64,000 nt of DNA from Modestobacter caceresii (GTDB lineage Bacteria > Actinomycetota > Actinomycetes > Mycobacteriales > Geodermatophilaceae), in contig NZ_JPMX01000007.1 in the NCBI RefSeq assembly GCF_000761485.1, forward strand, positions 1 through 64,000. Direction: 5' to 3'. Below are positions 8,536-17,824 of the stretch, one piece after another; within the stretch, counting starts at the first letter, position 1, and each line of letters starts with the position of its first letter. The notes beneath the pieces are model-generated. The model had not been told where the DNA came from. It ran no database searches and worked only from the letters and a program-made list of their open reading frames with translations. The translations under genes were made by a program, and so were the position numbers.

Positions 8536-9056
8536 GCGAGCGCAGCCTCCCCGAACTCGACGCGGTCGTCGAGGAGACGCTGCGCTCGGCCGAGCTGGAG
8601 CACGAACACCCCGGGCAGGGTCGCTTCGTCGTCACCCTGCCCGGCACGAAGAAGCTCAAGACGGTCGTCGGGCTGACCATCGGCGCGCACGCCCTCACCA
8701 TCGAGGCGTTCGTCTGCCGGCAGCCCGACGAGAACCGGGAGCAGCTGTGGGCCTGGCTGCTGCAGCACAACGCGCGCAGCTACGGCGTCAGCTGGTCGAT
8801 CGACAGCGTCGGTGACGTCTACCTGACCGGCCGGCTCCCGCACGCGGTTATCACCCCGGAGGAGATCGACCGGCTGCTCGGCTCGGTGCTCAGCCACGCC
8901 GACGACCACTTCAACACCCTGCTGGAGATCGGCTTCGGCACCTCGATCCGCCGCGAGTGGGACTGGCGGGTCAAGCGCGGGGAATCGCTGCGCAACCTGG
9001 AGGCCTTCGCCGCCTTCGCCGACCCCGCCCGGCGGCCCCGAGACCCGCAGGGGTGA
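8532..9056 (+). CDS. YbjN domain-containing protein
   Basis: 174 residues with the alpha/beta fold of the YbjN family, related to type III secretion chaperones. The conserved core runs from the [14 protein letters not shown] strand pair (about residues 33-46) through [21 protein letters not shown] to the [22 protein letters not shown] region. It overlaps mshA by four bases and the MFS gene by four bases. In other actinobacteria this family also follows mshA. The biochemical role is unknown. Confidence 0.88.
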   Translation: MSERSLPELDAVVEETLRSAELEHEHPGQGRFVVTLPGTKKLKTVVGLTIGAHALTIEAFVCRQPDENREQLWAWLLQHNARSYGVSWSIDSVGDVYLTGRLPHAVITPEEIDRLLGSVLSHADDHFNTLLEIGFGTSIRREWDWRVKRGESLRNLEAFAAFADPARRPRDPQG

Positions 9057-10612
9057 GCACCACCGAACGCCCGGCGCCGGCGGCCGACCAACTGCCGCCG
9101 GGCTACGAGCGCCGCTGGTGGGTGCTCGGCACGATGATCGTCTGCCTGCTCATGGTGATCATGGGCAACACGATCCTGAACGTCGCGCTGCCCACCCTGC
9201 AGCGGGAGCTGGACGCCACCCAGGGCGAGCTGCAGTGGGCGATCGACTCCTACATCCTCGTGTTCGCCGGGCTGCTGTTCAGCTGGGGCGTCATCGGTGA
9301 CCGGATCGGCCGGCGCAAGGTGCTGCTGGCCGGGCTGACGATCTTCGCGCTCGGGTCGGTGCTGGCCGCCTTCAGCGACTCGGCGCTCCAGCTGATCGGC
9401 TGGCGGGCGCTGATGGGCGTCGGCGGCGCGGCGATCCAGCCGGCCACCCTGGCCGTGATCACCAACGTCTTCCCCTCCGGTGAGCGGGGCCGGGCGATCG
9501 GCCTGTGGGCCGGTGCCTCCGGGCTCGCCGTCGCCGGCGGGCCGCTGGCCGGTGGCCTGGTGCTGGAGCACTTCTGGTGGGGTGCGGTCTTCCTGCTCGG
9601 CGTCCCGGTCGCGGCGGTCGGTGCGGTCGGCGTCCTGACCGTCGTCCCCGAGTCCAAGGACCCCGACCCGGGCCGGCTCGACGTCCCCGGAGTGCTGCTG
9701 TCCATCGCCGCACTGGTCGGGGTGGTCTACGGGATCATCCGCGGCGGCAGCGAGGGCTGGAGCGAGCTGCAGACCTGGGGGCCACTGGCCGCCGGCGTCG
9801 TCCTGCTGGTCGTCTTCATCTGGTGGCAGCGGCGCACGGCGCACCCGGCGCTGGACGTCTCGCTGTTCCGCAACCCCGCCTTCTCCGCGGCGGCCGGCGC
9901 CCTCGCGCTCAACTTCTTCGCCCTGCAGGGGGCGACGTTCTACCTCGTCTACTACCTGCAGGGCGTGCGCGGCTACTCGCCGCTGGAGAGCGGGGCCTCG
10001 CTGGTGCCGGTCGCCCTGGGCATCGCGCTGACCGCGCCGCGCACCTCGCGGCTGGCCGAACGGTTCGGGGCCAAGGCGGTCTGCGCCACCGGCTTCACGC
10101 TGATCGCGCTCTCCTTCGCCGGCATCCAGCTGCTGGACGCCGATGCGCCGGTCTGGCTGGTGCTCGCCGACCTCGCGCTGCAGGGCATCGGCATGGGGGC
10201 GGTGATGGCCCCGGCGACCGAGTCGATCATGTCCGTCGTCCCTCGGGAGAAGGCCGGTGCCGGGGCGGCCGTGAACAACGCGGTGCGCCAGGTCGGCGGC
10301 GCGCTCGGCGTGGCGATCCTCGGCTCGGTGCTGGCCACCTCCTACGCCAACCGGCTCGGGGACGACGTCCTGGCGCTGCCCGCCGGGGCGCGGGACCAGG
10401 CGGGGGAGTCGATCGTGGCGACGCTCGCCGCGGTGGAGGACGCCGAGGCGACCGGCGGGGAGACCGCAGCAGCGGCCGCGGCCGTCGTCGACCCGGCCCG
10501 GGAGGCGTTCGTGGGTGCCATGCACCTGACCGCCGTCGGCACCGCGGCGGCCGCGGTGATCGCCGCGGTCGTCGTCCTGCTCTGGCTCCCCGGCCGTCGT
10601 CCGGCCGGCTGA
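9053..10612 (+). CDS. MFS transporter, DHA2 (14-helix, EmrB/QacA) family
   Basis: 519 residues with about 14 hydrophobic segments, the size of the drug:H+ antiporter DHA2 family. It carries the loop 2-3 motif GVIGDRIGRRKVLLAG and a motif C-like GGPLAGG near residue 160. A proton-driven exporter in the plasma membrane is likely; the substrate is unknown. The GTG at 9053 overlaps the stop of the YbjN gene. M. tuberculosis has a LysE-type transporter (Rv0488) at this spot, so the transporter slot is kept but the family differs. Confidence 0.9.
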   Translation: MSTTERPAPAADQLPPGYERRWWVLGTMIVCLLMVIMGNTILNVALPTLQRELDATQGELQWAIDSYILVFAGLLFSWGVIGDRIGRRKVLLAGLTIFALGSVLAAFSDSALQLIGWRALMGVGGAAIQPATLAVITNVFPSGERGRAIGLWAGASGLAVAGGPLAGGLVLEHFWWGAVFLLGVPVAAVGAVGVLTVVPESKDPDPGRLDVPGVLLSIAALVGVVYGIIRGGSEGWSELQTWGPLAAGVVLLVVFIWWQRRTAHPALDVSLFRNPAFSAAAGALALNFFALQGATFYLVYYLQGVRGYSPLESGASLVPVALGIALTAPRTSRLAERFGAKAVCATGFTLIALSFAGIQLLDADAPVWLVLADLALQGIGMGAVMAPATESIMSVVPREKAGAGAAVNNAVRQVGGALGVAILGSVLATSYANRLGDDVLALPAGARDQAGESIVATLAAVEDAEATGGETAAAAAAVVDPAREAFVGAMHLTAVGTAAAAVIAAVVVLLWLPGRRPAG

Positions 10613-10761
10613 GCCCTTCCTCCTCGCGCGACCGGGTGTCACCCGCCCGAGCCCTGCCGATTGCCCCGACCCGACACGCTCCGTCGAGGAGTGACTCGTC
10701 CCACGCCTGCTCGGGTGACCCGCGACCGGACTGAGCGGTATCCGTTGACCACGGAGCGTGT

Positions 10762-10776
10762 TGACCGTCATGGTCA
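10762..10776. promoter_or_regulatory. Palindrome upstream of the AONS-family gene
   Basis: TGACC at 10762-10766 and GGTCA at 10772-10776 form a perfect 5-bp palindrome with a five-base spacer, about 45 bp before the GTG at 10821. A second TTGACC occurs at 10745-10750. It could be an operator or -35 sequence; no convincing -10 box was found. Confidence 0.25.
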
Positions 10777-10820
10777 GGGTGAACGGCTGCGATCCCCGCG
10801 CCGACTGCGAGGAGCTGCCC

Positions 10821-12098
10821 GTGTTCGACGCTGCCCGGTCCGTCCCCACCCGCCGCGACCCCTTCGCCCCCCTGCTGGAGAGCACCCGCGCGGAGATGAT
10901 GCGGCGGCACGTGCGGGAGGGGATGGCCACGCACTCGGTGCCCACCGCCGGGGCGCCCCAGCCGCTCACGGTGTTCGACGACGGCCGCACCCGGATCAAC
11001 CTGGGCACGAACAACTACCTCGGCCTGGCCGGCGACCCGCAGGTGGTCGAGGCCGCGGTCGCCGCCCTGCGGCAGTACGGCACCAGTTCGGCCGGCAGCC
11101 GCATCCTCAACGGCACCACCCGCCTGCACCTGACCCTGGAGCGGGAGCTCGCCGAGCACCACGGCACCGAGGACGCGGTGCTGACCTCCGCCGGGGTCAA
11201 CGCCAACGTCGCCGTCCTCTCCACCATCGGCGCGCCCGGTGACGTGCTGCTCGTCGACGCCCACGCCCACGCCAGCCTGCACGCCGCGGCGGCGGCCAGC
11301 CGGGGCACCGTGCTCCGCTTCACCCACAACTCGGTGGCCTCGCTCGAGCGGCGGCTGGGGCGCCTGGACCCCGAGGCCGGGGCGGTCGTGGTCGTCGACG
11401 GCGTCTACTCGATGAGCGGGGAGTCGGCGCCGCTGGCGGCGATCGCCGGCCTCTGCGGCCGGTTCTCCGCCCGGCTGGTGGTCGACGAGGCGCACGGGCT
11501 CGGGGTGCTGGGGGCCAACGGCCGGGGCGCCGCCGAGGCGGCCGGGGTCCTGGACCGGGTCGACGCGGTCACCGTGGCGTTCAGCAAGTCGCTGGCCAGC
11601 GTCGGCGGTGCGGTGCTCACCTCGCGTGCGGTCGCCGACGGCATCCGCGCCTCGGCGATGCCCTACATCTTCAGCGCCGCGAACGCCCCGGCAGAGGTCG
11701 CCGCCGCGCTCGCCGCGCTCCGGGTGCTGCGCCGGGAGCCGGAGCGGATGCAGCGCCTGCGGGACAACGGGGACCTGCTGCGCCGGGTGCTCAGCGAGTG
11801 CGGTGCACCGCCGCTGCCCGGCAAGGGTGCGGTCATCGCCGTCCGCACCGGCGAGGACGAGGCCACCCGGAGCGCATGGGCCGCCGCCCACGAGGCCGGG
11901 GTCTACACCAACGCGGTCAGCTACCCGGCCGTCCCGCGCGGACACGGCGTGCTGCGCCTGGCGGTCATGGCCACGCACACCGAGGAGCAGCTGCGCCGGG
12001 CCGGGGAGCTGGTGGCCGCCGCCGTCCGCGGGGTGCGCTCCCCGGAGCTGGCCGGTGCGACGGCCGGGAGCGCGATGGCCGGCAGTGCGATGGCCTGA
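10821..12098 (+). CDS. AONS-family PLP-dependent acyl-CoA:amino acid C-acyltransferase
   Basis: 425 residues, fold-type I PLP enzyme of the alpha-oxoamine synthase group (8-amino-7-oxononanoate synthase, 2-amino-3-ketobutyrate CoA ligase, serine palmitoyltransferase). Visible features: [14 protein letters not shown] near residue 60, the [15 protein letters not shown] aspartate/histidine motif near 225, and the PLP lysine in [12 protein letters not shown] near 258. The members decarboxylatively condense an amino acid with an acyl-CoA. No bio, tdh or lipid gene is adjacent, so the product is open. GTG 10821 is chosen because GAGGAG lies about seven bases upstream. Confidence 0.85.
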   Translation: MFDAARSVPTRRDPFAPLLESTRAEMMRRHVREGMATHSVPTAGAPQPLTVFDDGRTRINLGTNNYLGLAGDPQVVEAAVAALRQYGTSSAGSRILNGTTRLHLTLERELAEHHGTEDAVLTSAGVNANVAVLSTIGAPGDVLLVDAHAHASLHAAAAASRGTVLRFTHNSVASLERRLGRLDPEAGAVVVVDGVYSMSGESAPLAAIAGLCGRFSARLVVDEAHGLGVLGANGRGAAEAAGVLDRVDAVTVAFSKSLASVGGAVLTSRAVADGIRASAMPYIFSAANAPAEVAAALAALRVLRREPERMQRLRDNGDLLRRVLSECGAPPLPGKGAVIAVRTGEDEATRSAWAAAHEAGVYTNAVSYPAVPRGHGVLRLAVMATHTEEQLRRAGELVAAAVRGVRSPELAGATAGSAMAGSAMA

Positions 12099-12147
12099 GG
12101 GCCGCCTGCCGTGCACCCCGGCCGGGGTGGTCGGGCAGGATGGCCGC

Positions 12148-12909
12148 GTGAGCGACACGACGAGCACCGGGACCCTCATCCTGCTCCGCCACGGCGAGAG
12201 CGAGTGGAACAAGGCCAACCTGTTCACCGGTTGGGTGGACGTCGAGCTGTCGGAGAAGGGGCGTGCCGAGGCCGCCCGCGGCGGGCACCTGCTCGCCGAG
12301 CAGGGGCTGCTCCCCGACGTCCTGCACACCTCGCTGCTCAAGCGGGCCATCACCACCGCAGAGCTGGCGCTGGCCGCCGCGGACCGGCAGTGGATCCCGG
12401 TCCGCCGCTCCTGGCGGCTCAACGAGCGGCACTACGGGGCCCTGCAGGGCAAGGACAAGGCCGCCACGCTCGCCGAGTACGGCGAGGAGCAGTTCATGAC
12501 CTGGCGGCGCAGCTACGCCACCCCGCCGCCGCCGATCGAGGCCGGCAGCGAGTACAGCCAGGACGGCGACCCCCGCTACCGGTTCCTCCCCTCGGAGGCC
12601 CGCCCGGCCACCGAGTGCCTGGCCGACGTCGTCGTCCGGATGCTGCCGTACTGGTACGACTCCATCGTGCCGGACCTGCGCAGCGGCCGGACCGTCCTGG
12701 TGGCCGCGCACGGCAACAGCCTGCGCGCCCTGGTGAAGCACCTGGACGACATGGGCGAGGACGAGGTCGTCGGGCTGAACATCCCCACCGGCGTCCCGCT
12801 GCGCTACGACCTCGACGCCGACCTGCGGCCGATCACGCCCGGCGGCCAGTACCTCGACCCCGACGCAGCCGCCGCCGCGATCGAGGCGGTCAAGAACCAG
12901 GGCAAGTAG
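12148..12909 (+). CDS. gpmA: 2,3-bisphosphoglycerate-dependent phosphoglycerate mutase
   Basis: 253 residues; interconverts 3- and 2-phosphoglycerate in glycolysis. The phosphohistidine motif [18 protein letters not shown] is at about 12-29, the proton-donor segment [11 protein letters not shown] near 90, and the second catalytic histidine in [15 protein letters not shown] near 190. Length and order match the dPGM family. Start GTG 12148. It lies between the AONS-family gene and convergent phoU, as gpm1 (Rv0489) precedes senX3 in mycobacteria. Confidence 0.97.
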   Translation: MSDTTSTGTLILLRHGESEWNKANLFTGWVDVELSEKGRAEAARGGHLLAEQGLLPDVLHTSLLKRAITTAELALAAADRQWIPVRRSWRLNERHYGALQGKDKAATLAEYGEEQFMTWRRSYATPPPPIEAGSEYSQDGDPRYRFLPSEARPATECLADVVVRMLPYWYDSIVPDLRSGRTVLVAAHGNSLRALVKHLDDMGEDEVVGLNIPTGVPLRYDLDADLRPITPGGQYLDPDAAAAAIEAVKNQGK

Positions 12910-12975
12910 AAGGACAACTCTCCCCCCACCCCTCGCGAGCTCGGGGCGGGACCCTGCAGAGGGGCCGACCTGTCG
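12909..12975. repeat. Intergenic GC-rich hairpin repeat, copy A
   Basis: Just after gpmA the sequence runs through a C-rich arm, CTCGCGAGCTCG, and CGGGACCCTGCAGAGGGGCC. The same layout (GAAGGAC, C-run, CTCGCRAGCTCG, GGRCCCTGCRG, GGGGCC) recurs after the HTH gene near 22.6 kb and after hemB near 35.1 kb. Confidence 0.75.
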
Positions 12976-12985
12976 GGTGCAGAAA

Positions 12986-13018
12986 GGGGCCCGGGTGCGC
13001 ATCGCGCGCCCGGGCCCC
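12986..13018. terminator. Strong hairpin between gpmA and phoU
   Basis: A 15-base arm at 12986-13000 pairs with 13004-13018 with one G-U wobble and a three-base loop. It lies between two convergent genes and can serve both. Confidence 0.85.
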
Positions 13019-13036
13019 GTCGTCGTGCGGGTGGGG

Positions 13037-13705
13037 TCAGTGCGGGTCGGCGACGGCCAGCGTCGGCTTCTCGCCCGTGACCAGGAAGACCACCCGGCGG
13101 GCGACGCTGACCGCGTGGTCGGCGAAGCGCTCGTAGTAGCGGCCCAGCAGGGTGACGTCGATGGCCGACTCCATGCCGTGCCCCCAGGTCGGGGCGAGGA
13201 GCTCACGGAACAGCTGCTTGTGCAGCTGGTCCATCAGGTCGTCCTCGGCCTCGAGCTCGATGGCCGCCGCGACGTCCCGCTTGGCGATGACCGTCCCCGC
13301 CTTGGTCACCAGGCTCTCCGCGATGTGCCCGGCCTCCAGGAAGACCGGCCGGACCTCCTGCGGCACCGCGTGCTCCGGGAAACGCATCCGGGCCACCTTG
13401 GCGATGTGCTCGGCGAGGTCGCCCATCCGCTCCAGGTCGCCGACGATCCGCATGGCCGTGGTGATGGTGCGCAGGTCGGTGGCGACCGGCTGCTGGCGGG
13501 CCAACAGGGTGAAGCAGCGTTCCTCGATGCTCTCCCGGACGGCGTCGATGCGCTCGTCGCCGGCGATCACCAGGTCGGCGAGGGCGACATCGGCGTCCAG
13601 CAGAGCGGTCGTGGCCGTGCTCATCGCCGAGCCGACCGAGTTCGCCATCTCCACCAGGCAGGCGTTGATGTCGTCCAGTTCCTCGCGGTAGCTCTCTCGC
13701 AACAC
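13037..13705 (-). CDS. phoU: Phosphate signalling protein PhoU
   Basis: 222 residues, all helical, two PhoU repeats each with an acidic metal-binding motif of the ERMGDLAEHIAK type (first near residue 85, second near 185 as YYERFADHAVSVARR). PhoU links the Pst phosphate transporter to the two-component kinase and restrains phosphate starvation responses. Start GTG 13705 follows GGAGG by about five bases. It is divergent from senX3-regX3 (about 260 bp), a layout that fits phosphate control of both sides. No pst genes are in the window. Confidence 0.95.
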   Translation of the reverse strand: MLRESYREELDDINACLVEMANSVGSAMSTATTALLDADVALADLVIAGDERIDAVRESIEERCFTLLARQQPVATDLRTITTAMRIVGDLERMGDLAEHIAKVARMRFPEHAVPQEVRPVFLEAGHIAESLVTKAGTVIAKRDVAAAIELEAEDDLMDQLHKQLFRELLAPTWGHGMESAIDVTLLGRYYERFADHAVSVARRVVFLVTGEKPTLAVADPH

Positions 13706-13964
13706 GGTTCCTCCTCGTCCCGTCGCCGCGCGCAGGCGGCACCCGGGGGACGGCGACCCGGGACGACGCGGCCCCCCCGCGTGTGCGCCGTCGGCGGGTT
13801 CGTCGGTCGCGACACGTGTGTGATCGAGGGTAGAGACCCGTTTCCGGCCTGAGGAGGCCGCCAGGTGAACGGCCAGGGGTCCGACGGTGAACTCCTCCGA
13901 CCCGACCGGGTGATCGACACCGAGGATGCTGGTCCGCGCCCCGGTCCTGTCTAGCATCGGCCCT

Positions 13965-15269
13965 GTGGACCCGGTCGTCGCCCTGCTGGTGGGCCTGGTG
14001 CTCGGCCTGCTGCTGGCGGCGTCGGCGGCACTGGTCGTGCGGTCCTCGCGCGCCCGGCGGCAGGCCCAGGCGGACCAGCAGGCCGGTGCGGCCGATCGCG
14101 CCGAGCGCCGCACGGACTCCGACGCCGCGATGAGCCGCCGGCTGGTCGACCTGATGGACCCCGCCGTCGTCCTGCTCGGCCCCGACGAGGCCGTGCTGCT
14201 GGCCAACGCCTCCGCCCGGGCGCTGGGCGTCCTGCGCGGCAACCGGCTGCTCGTCCCCGGGCTGGTCGAGGTGGCCCGCGAGGTGCAGGTCACCGGGAGC
14301 CAGCGAGCCGACGTCGCCCTGCCCAGCGACCTGGTGGGAGCAGGGCCGCGGATGGTGGCCGTGCACGGCATCCGGCTCGGGACCGGCCCCGCCACCTCCG
14401 CAGGGCCGGTCGCGCTGGTGCTGCAGGACGTCACCGAGGCCCGGCGGGTCGAGGCGGTCCGCAAGGACTTCGTGGCCAACGTGGGGCACGAGCTGAAGAC
14501 CCCGGTCGGCGCGCTCGCGTTGCTGGCCGAGGCGGTGCAGGACGCAGCCGACGACCCGGAGACGGTCCAGCGGTTCGCCGCGCGGATGAGCCACGAGGCC
14601 GACCGGCTGTCCCGGCTGGTCCGCGAGCTGATCGACCTCTCCCGCCTGCAGGGGGCCGAACCGCTGCCCGAGCTGGTGCCCGTCGCGGTGGGCACGGTCG
14701 TCTCCGAAGCCGTGGACCGCACCCGGGCCGCCGCCGCGGCGAAGGACATCCAGTTGGCCGTCGCCGCCCAGCCCGGCCTCGTGGTCCGCGGGGTCGAGGC
14801 CCAGCTGGCCACCGCGCTGACCAACCTGCTCGCCAACGCCGTCGCCTACAGCCCCGGCGGCACCACGATCGCGGTCGGCGCGCGCGCCCGGTCCGGCTTC
14901 GCCGAGGTCGCGGTGACCGACTCGGGCATCGGCATCCCCCGCTCGGACCGGTCGCGGGTGTTCGAGCGCTTCTACCGGGTCGACCAGTCCCGAGCCAGCG
15001 CCACCGGCGGCACCGGGCTCGGGCTGGCGATCGTCAAGCACGTGGCCACCAACCACGGTGGCTCGGTGACGGTCTGGAGCGAGGAGGGGCTCGGCTCGAC
15101 CTTCACCCTGCGCATCCCCCTCGCGGCAGACGCCGACGGGGCGATGGACGACGACGGTGCGCCCGAACGGCCACCGGTACCACCACTGCGCAGCCGCCAG
15201 ACATCCGATCAGGGCTCCTCAGGGGCCGACGAGGGACCCTCCGGGGTCCTGCAGAAGGGACGGTCATGA
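13965..15269 (+). CDS. senX3: Sensor histidine kinase SenX3
   Basis: About 434 residues: an N-terminal hydrophobic anchor (residues 3-25), a PAS-like segment (about 60-155), a dimerisation domain with the phospho-acceptor histidine in NVGHELKTPVGAL (about 178), and an ATPase domain with N box (LLANAVAYSP), DSGIGIP and GGTGLGLAIVKH. It matches SenX3, the phosphate-responsive kinase partnered with RegX3. GTG 13965 is chosen because the hydrophobic anchor starts right after it; ATG 13926 is upstream in frame. It overlaps regX3 by four bases. Confidence 0.94.
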   Translation: MDPVVALLVGLVLGLLLAASAALVVRSSRARRQAQADQQAGAADRAERRTDSDAAMSRRLVDLMDPAVVLLGPDEAVLLANASARALGVLRGNRLLVPGLVEVAREVQVTGSQRADVALPSDLVGAGPRMVAVHGIRLGTGPATSAGPVALVLQDVTEARRVEAVRKDFVANVGHELKTPVGALALLAEAVQDAADDPETVQRFAARMSHEADRLSRLVRELIDLSRLQGAEPLPELVPVAVGTVVSEAVDRTRAAAAAKDIQLAVAAQPGLVVRGVEAQLATALTNLLANAVAYSPGGTTIAVGARARSGFAEVAVTDSGIGIPRSDRSRVFERFYRVDQSRASATGGTGLGLAIVKHVATNHGGSVTVWSEEGLGSTFTLRIPLAADADGAMDDDGAPERPPVPPLRSRQTSDQGSSGADEGPSGVLQKGRS

Positions 15270-15946
15270 CCCGAGTGCTCGTGGTGGAGGACGAGGAGTC
15301 CTTCTCCGACGCGCTGTCCTACATGTTGCGGCGGGAGGGCTACGACACCGTCGTCGCCTCCACCGGGACGGACGCGCTCGTCGAGTTCGACCGGGCCGGG
15401 GCCGACATCGTGCTGCTCGACCTGATGCTGCCCGGCCTGTCGGGCACCGAGGTCTGCCGGTCGCTGCGCGCCAAGAGCTCCGTGCCGATCATCATGCTGA
15501 CCGCCAAGGACGCCGAGATCGACAAGGTCGTCGGGCTCGAGCTGGGGGCCGACGACTACGTCACCAAGCCGTACTCCGCCCGGGAGCTGGTCGCCCGGAT
15601 GCGGGCCGTGCTGCGCCGCGGCACCGAGGCGGAGCCGACTGCCGAGGGCGCCCTCGTCGCCGGACCGGTTCGGCTGGACGTCGACCGGCACGTCGTCGCG
15701 GTCGACGGCCAGACGGTGTCGCTGCCGCTCAAGGAGTTCGACCTGCTGGAGCTGCTGCTCCGCAACGCCGGCCGGGTGCTCACCCGCGGCCAGCTGATCG
15801 ACCGGGTCTGGGGCGCCGACTACGTCGGGGACACCAAGACCCTCGACGTCCACGTCAAGCGGCTGCGCGCCAAGCTGGAGCCCGACCCGGCCAACCCGCG
15901 CTACCTGGTCACCGTCCGGGGGCTGGGGTACAAGTTCGAGGCTTAG
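15266..15946 (+). CDS. regX3: Response regulator RegX3
   Basis: 226 residues, OmpR/PhoB type. The receiver domain has the acidic pair in VVEDEES (about 7-11), the phospho-accepting aspartate in VLLDLMLPG (52) and lysine in VTKPYSA (about 100). A winged-helix DNA-binding domain follows (about 130-226, with RVWGADYVGDTKTLDVHVKR). RegX3 activates phosphate acquisition genes. It is preceded by an overlapping senX3 and followed by a series of hairpins. Confidence 0.97.
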   Translation: MTRVLVVEDEESFSDALSYMLRREGYDTVVASTGTDALVEFDRAGADIVLLDLMLPGLSGTEVCRSLRAKSSVPIIMLTAKDAEIDKVVGLELGADDYVTKPYSARELVARMRAVLRRGTEAEPTAEGALVAGPVRLDVDRHVVAVDGQTVSLPLKEFDLLELLLRNAGRVLTRGQLIDRVWGADYVGDTKTLDVHVKRLRAKLEPDPANPRYLVTVRGLGYKFEA

Positions 15947-15979
15947 TGGGACTGTCGGCCTCCGGCCTCCCACCGCGGC

Positions 15980-16116
15980 CAGGAGCGGGGCCGGTCTGCG
16001 CTGAGCCGCTCCTGTCAGGCCGGAGGTGGACCCTGCGGGCCCGCCGTCCGGCCTGACCGCCTGCGGCGGGACCCGTCGCCTGCCAGGGGACCCTGCGGGC
16101 CCCCGTGTCAGGCGAC
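15980..16116. repeat. Three consecutive hairpins after regX3
   Basis: Three perfect stems follow one another: 15980-15988 with 16006-16014 (9 bp), 16014-16023 with 16048-16057 (10 bp) and 16075-16082 with 16109-16116 (8 bp). The second and third loops both contain the identical 15-mer GGACCCTGCGGGCCC (16028-16042 and 16088-16102), which resembles the core of the other GC-rich hairpin repeats in this window. The set lies between convergent genes, so terminator function is plausible. Confidence 0.8.
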
Positions 16117-16170
16117 CACCGGTGGTGGCCGGCTCGCGGCACGCTCCCGGCACCTCGGTGGCACTCCTGG

Positions 16171-16389
16171 CTACTGGCCGCGGCCGGTCTCTTCTTGGAG
16201 CTCGTCGATCTTCTTCGAGGCGTCGCCCTTGCTGATGTCGTCGGGGACGTCCTCGCCGGCCTCGCGGGCCAGGGTGTTCAGGTAGCTCTTCTGCGCGCCG
16301 GTGGCCGGCTCTCCGCCGGTCACCCAGTCGTCGGGGTCCTTCTCGGTGCTCTGCGGGCTGACCGGGCCGGTGCTGTTCGCTTCGCTCAT
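16171..16389 (-). CDS. DUF3072 domain protein
   Basis: 72 residues, acidic and hydrophilic. It has the DUF3072 core: DWVTGGEPATGAQKSYLNTL (residues 21-40) followed by AREAGEDVPDDISKGDASKKIDELQ. No catalytic motif is visible and the function is unknown. It sits between the regX3 hairpins and another small minus-strand gene. Confidence 0.88.
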   Translation of the reverse strand: MSEANSTGPVSPQSTEKDPDDWVTGGEPATGAQKSYLNTLAREAGEDVPDDISKGDASKKIDELQEETGRGQ

Positions 16390-16399
16390 GTGTTCGAAG

Positions 16400-16657
16400 C
16401 TACGCGGGCTGTCGGAGCCGTGCAGCTCGAGCGGCGGCGGCCGTCGTCGCCTGGACGGCGGCCTGTTGGGCGGACCGGGTGGCGAGTTCGGAGCGGCGCT
16501 CCTCCCACCGCCGTCCGGTCCGGAACACGTGGGTGCCGCCGCAGGACGGGCACTCGACGGCGACGGCGATGTGGGTGGGGTGGTTGGCGACCGATCGGAT
16601 CCGCCGGTCGGCGACCAGCTCGTCGGTCCGGGTGACGGGGCAGGTGATCAGCAACAT
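16400..16657 (-). CDS. Small Cys-containing hypothetical protein
   Basis: 85 residues from an ATG at 16657. Cys6, Cys36 and Cys39 with His43 (ECPSCGGTHVFRTG) suggest a small zinc-ribbon-like or metal-binding domain, followed by an Ala/Arg-rich helical tail. I do not recognise the family. It ends 10 bp before DUF3072 begins, so the two may share a transcript. Confidence 0.6.
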   Translation of the reverse strand: MLLITCPVTRTDELVADRRIRSVANHPTHIAVAVECPSCGGTHVFRTGRRWEERRSELATRSAQQAAVQATTAAAARAARLRQPA

Positions 16658-16738
16658 GCGGTGAGCGTCTCGCTCGCGCCGCCGGGCGACGAGTGGCAGG
16701 ACTGACCGAGGCCGCATGTTTTCTGCCATGCTGTGCCC

Positions 16739-17824
16739 ATGAGCACATCGGACCGCCCGCTGGTCGTCAGCCTCGTGGTCACCGACGGCATGGCGGGCAG
16801 CTTCGGGATCGGCGTGGTCACCGAGGTGTTCGGCTACGACCGCCGTGCGATGGGGCTGCCGCAGTTCGACTTCGCGCTCGTCTCGCAGCGACCGGGCCTG
16901 CTCCGCACCGACGCCGGGCTGGCGATCCTCGTCGAGCACGGCCTGGACCGGCTGACGGTCTCCGACATCGTGCTCATCACGGCCTGGGGGCAGTTCGACC
17001 GTGAGCCGCCGACGGAGCTGCTCGACGGCCTGCGCGCGGCGCACGCCCGCGGGGCGACGGTCGTCAGTCACTGCACCGGGGCGTTCGTGCTGGCCTGGGC
17101 CGGGCTGCTCGACGGCGAGCGGGCGTCCACGCACTGGCAGTACGCCGGCGAGCTGGCCGCCCGGTTCCCGCAGGTGCAGGTCGACCCCACCGTCCTGTAC
17201 GTCGACAACGGCCAGGTGATCACCGGGGCCGGCACGGCCAGCGGCATCGACGCGCTGCTGCACCTGGTCCGCCGCGAGTGGGGCGCCGCGGCCGCGAACG
17301 CGCTCGCCCGGGAGATGGTCGTCCCCCCGCACCGGGACGGTGGGCAGGCGCAGTACATCGACACCCCGGTCGCCCGCTGCGAGGACGACCTGCTGGGCGT
17401 CGTCCTGGAGTGGGCCCGGGCGCACCTGGCGGAGGAGATCAGCGTCGAGCTGCTCGCCCGCCGGGCGCTGATGAGCCCTCGAAGCTTCGCCCGCCGGTTC
17501 AAGGCCACCACCGGGACGACGCCGCACGCCTGGCTGCTCGGCCAGCGGTTGGCCGCGGCGGAGGCTCTGCTGGAGGGCAGCGACGCCCCGGTCGAGGAGA
17601 TCGCCCGGCTGGTCGGCTTCGGCACCGCGGCCGGCCTGCGGGAGCAGTTCACCCGGCGCCGCGGGGTCTCCCCGCGGGCCTACCGGCAGACCTTCCGGGC
17701 CGGCGCCCGCCCGGGTGGTTCAGTCGGGACGGCGCCGGTGCAGCTCCACCGGCACTGGCCGGGGGCTGGCGGGGTGGGGAGCGACGAGGCCGGCGTCCAG
17801 GCGGGCCTCGGTCAGCCGGCGTAG
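16739..17824 (+). CDS. GlxA-family transcriptional regulator (DJ-1/PfpI + AraC HTH)
   Basis: About 361 residues. An N-terminal DJ-1/PfpI-like domain (about 5-190) carries the elbow cysteine in [19 protein letters not shown]; a C-terminal AraC-type double helix-turn-helix spans about 215-320 ([17 protein letters not shown], then [29 protein letters not shown]). Such regulators usually sense a small molecule through the DJ-1 part. ATG 16739 and GTG 16733 are both possible. Its last 35 codons overlap the convergent Cys-rich gene by 105 bp, and the tail past the HTH is low-complexity. Confidence 0.88.
   Translation: MSTSDRPLVVSLVVTDGMAGSFGIGVVTEVFGYDRRAMGLPQFDFALVSQRPGLLRTDAGLAILVEHGLDRLTVSDIVLITAWGQFDREPPTELLDGLRAAHARGATVVSHCTGAFVLAWAGLLDGERASTHWQYAGELAARFPQVQVDPTVLYVDNGQVITGAGTASGIDALLHLVRREWGAAAANALAREMVVPPHRDGGQAQYIDTPVARCEDDLLGVVLEWARAHLAEEISVELLARRALMSPRSFARRFKATTGTTPHAWLLGQRLAAAEALLEGSDAPVEEIARLVGFGTAAGLREQFTRRRGVSPRAYRQTFRAGARPGGSVGTAPVQLHRHWPGAGGVGSDEAGVQAGLGQPA

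Noticed and set aside
8819-11014. Very long open frames on the minus strand opposite the MFS and AONS-family genes
   Set aside because: They are Arg/Gly/Pro/His-rich with no domain pattern and arise from codon bias in GC-rich DNA opposite well-identified genes. The same applies to 33777-36503, 46737-49103, 49545-52097 (plus strand, opposite the GGDEF-EAL gene) and 60135-62237.
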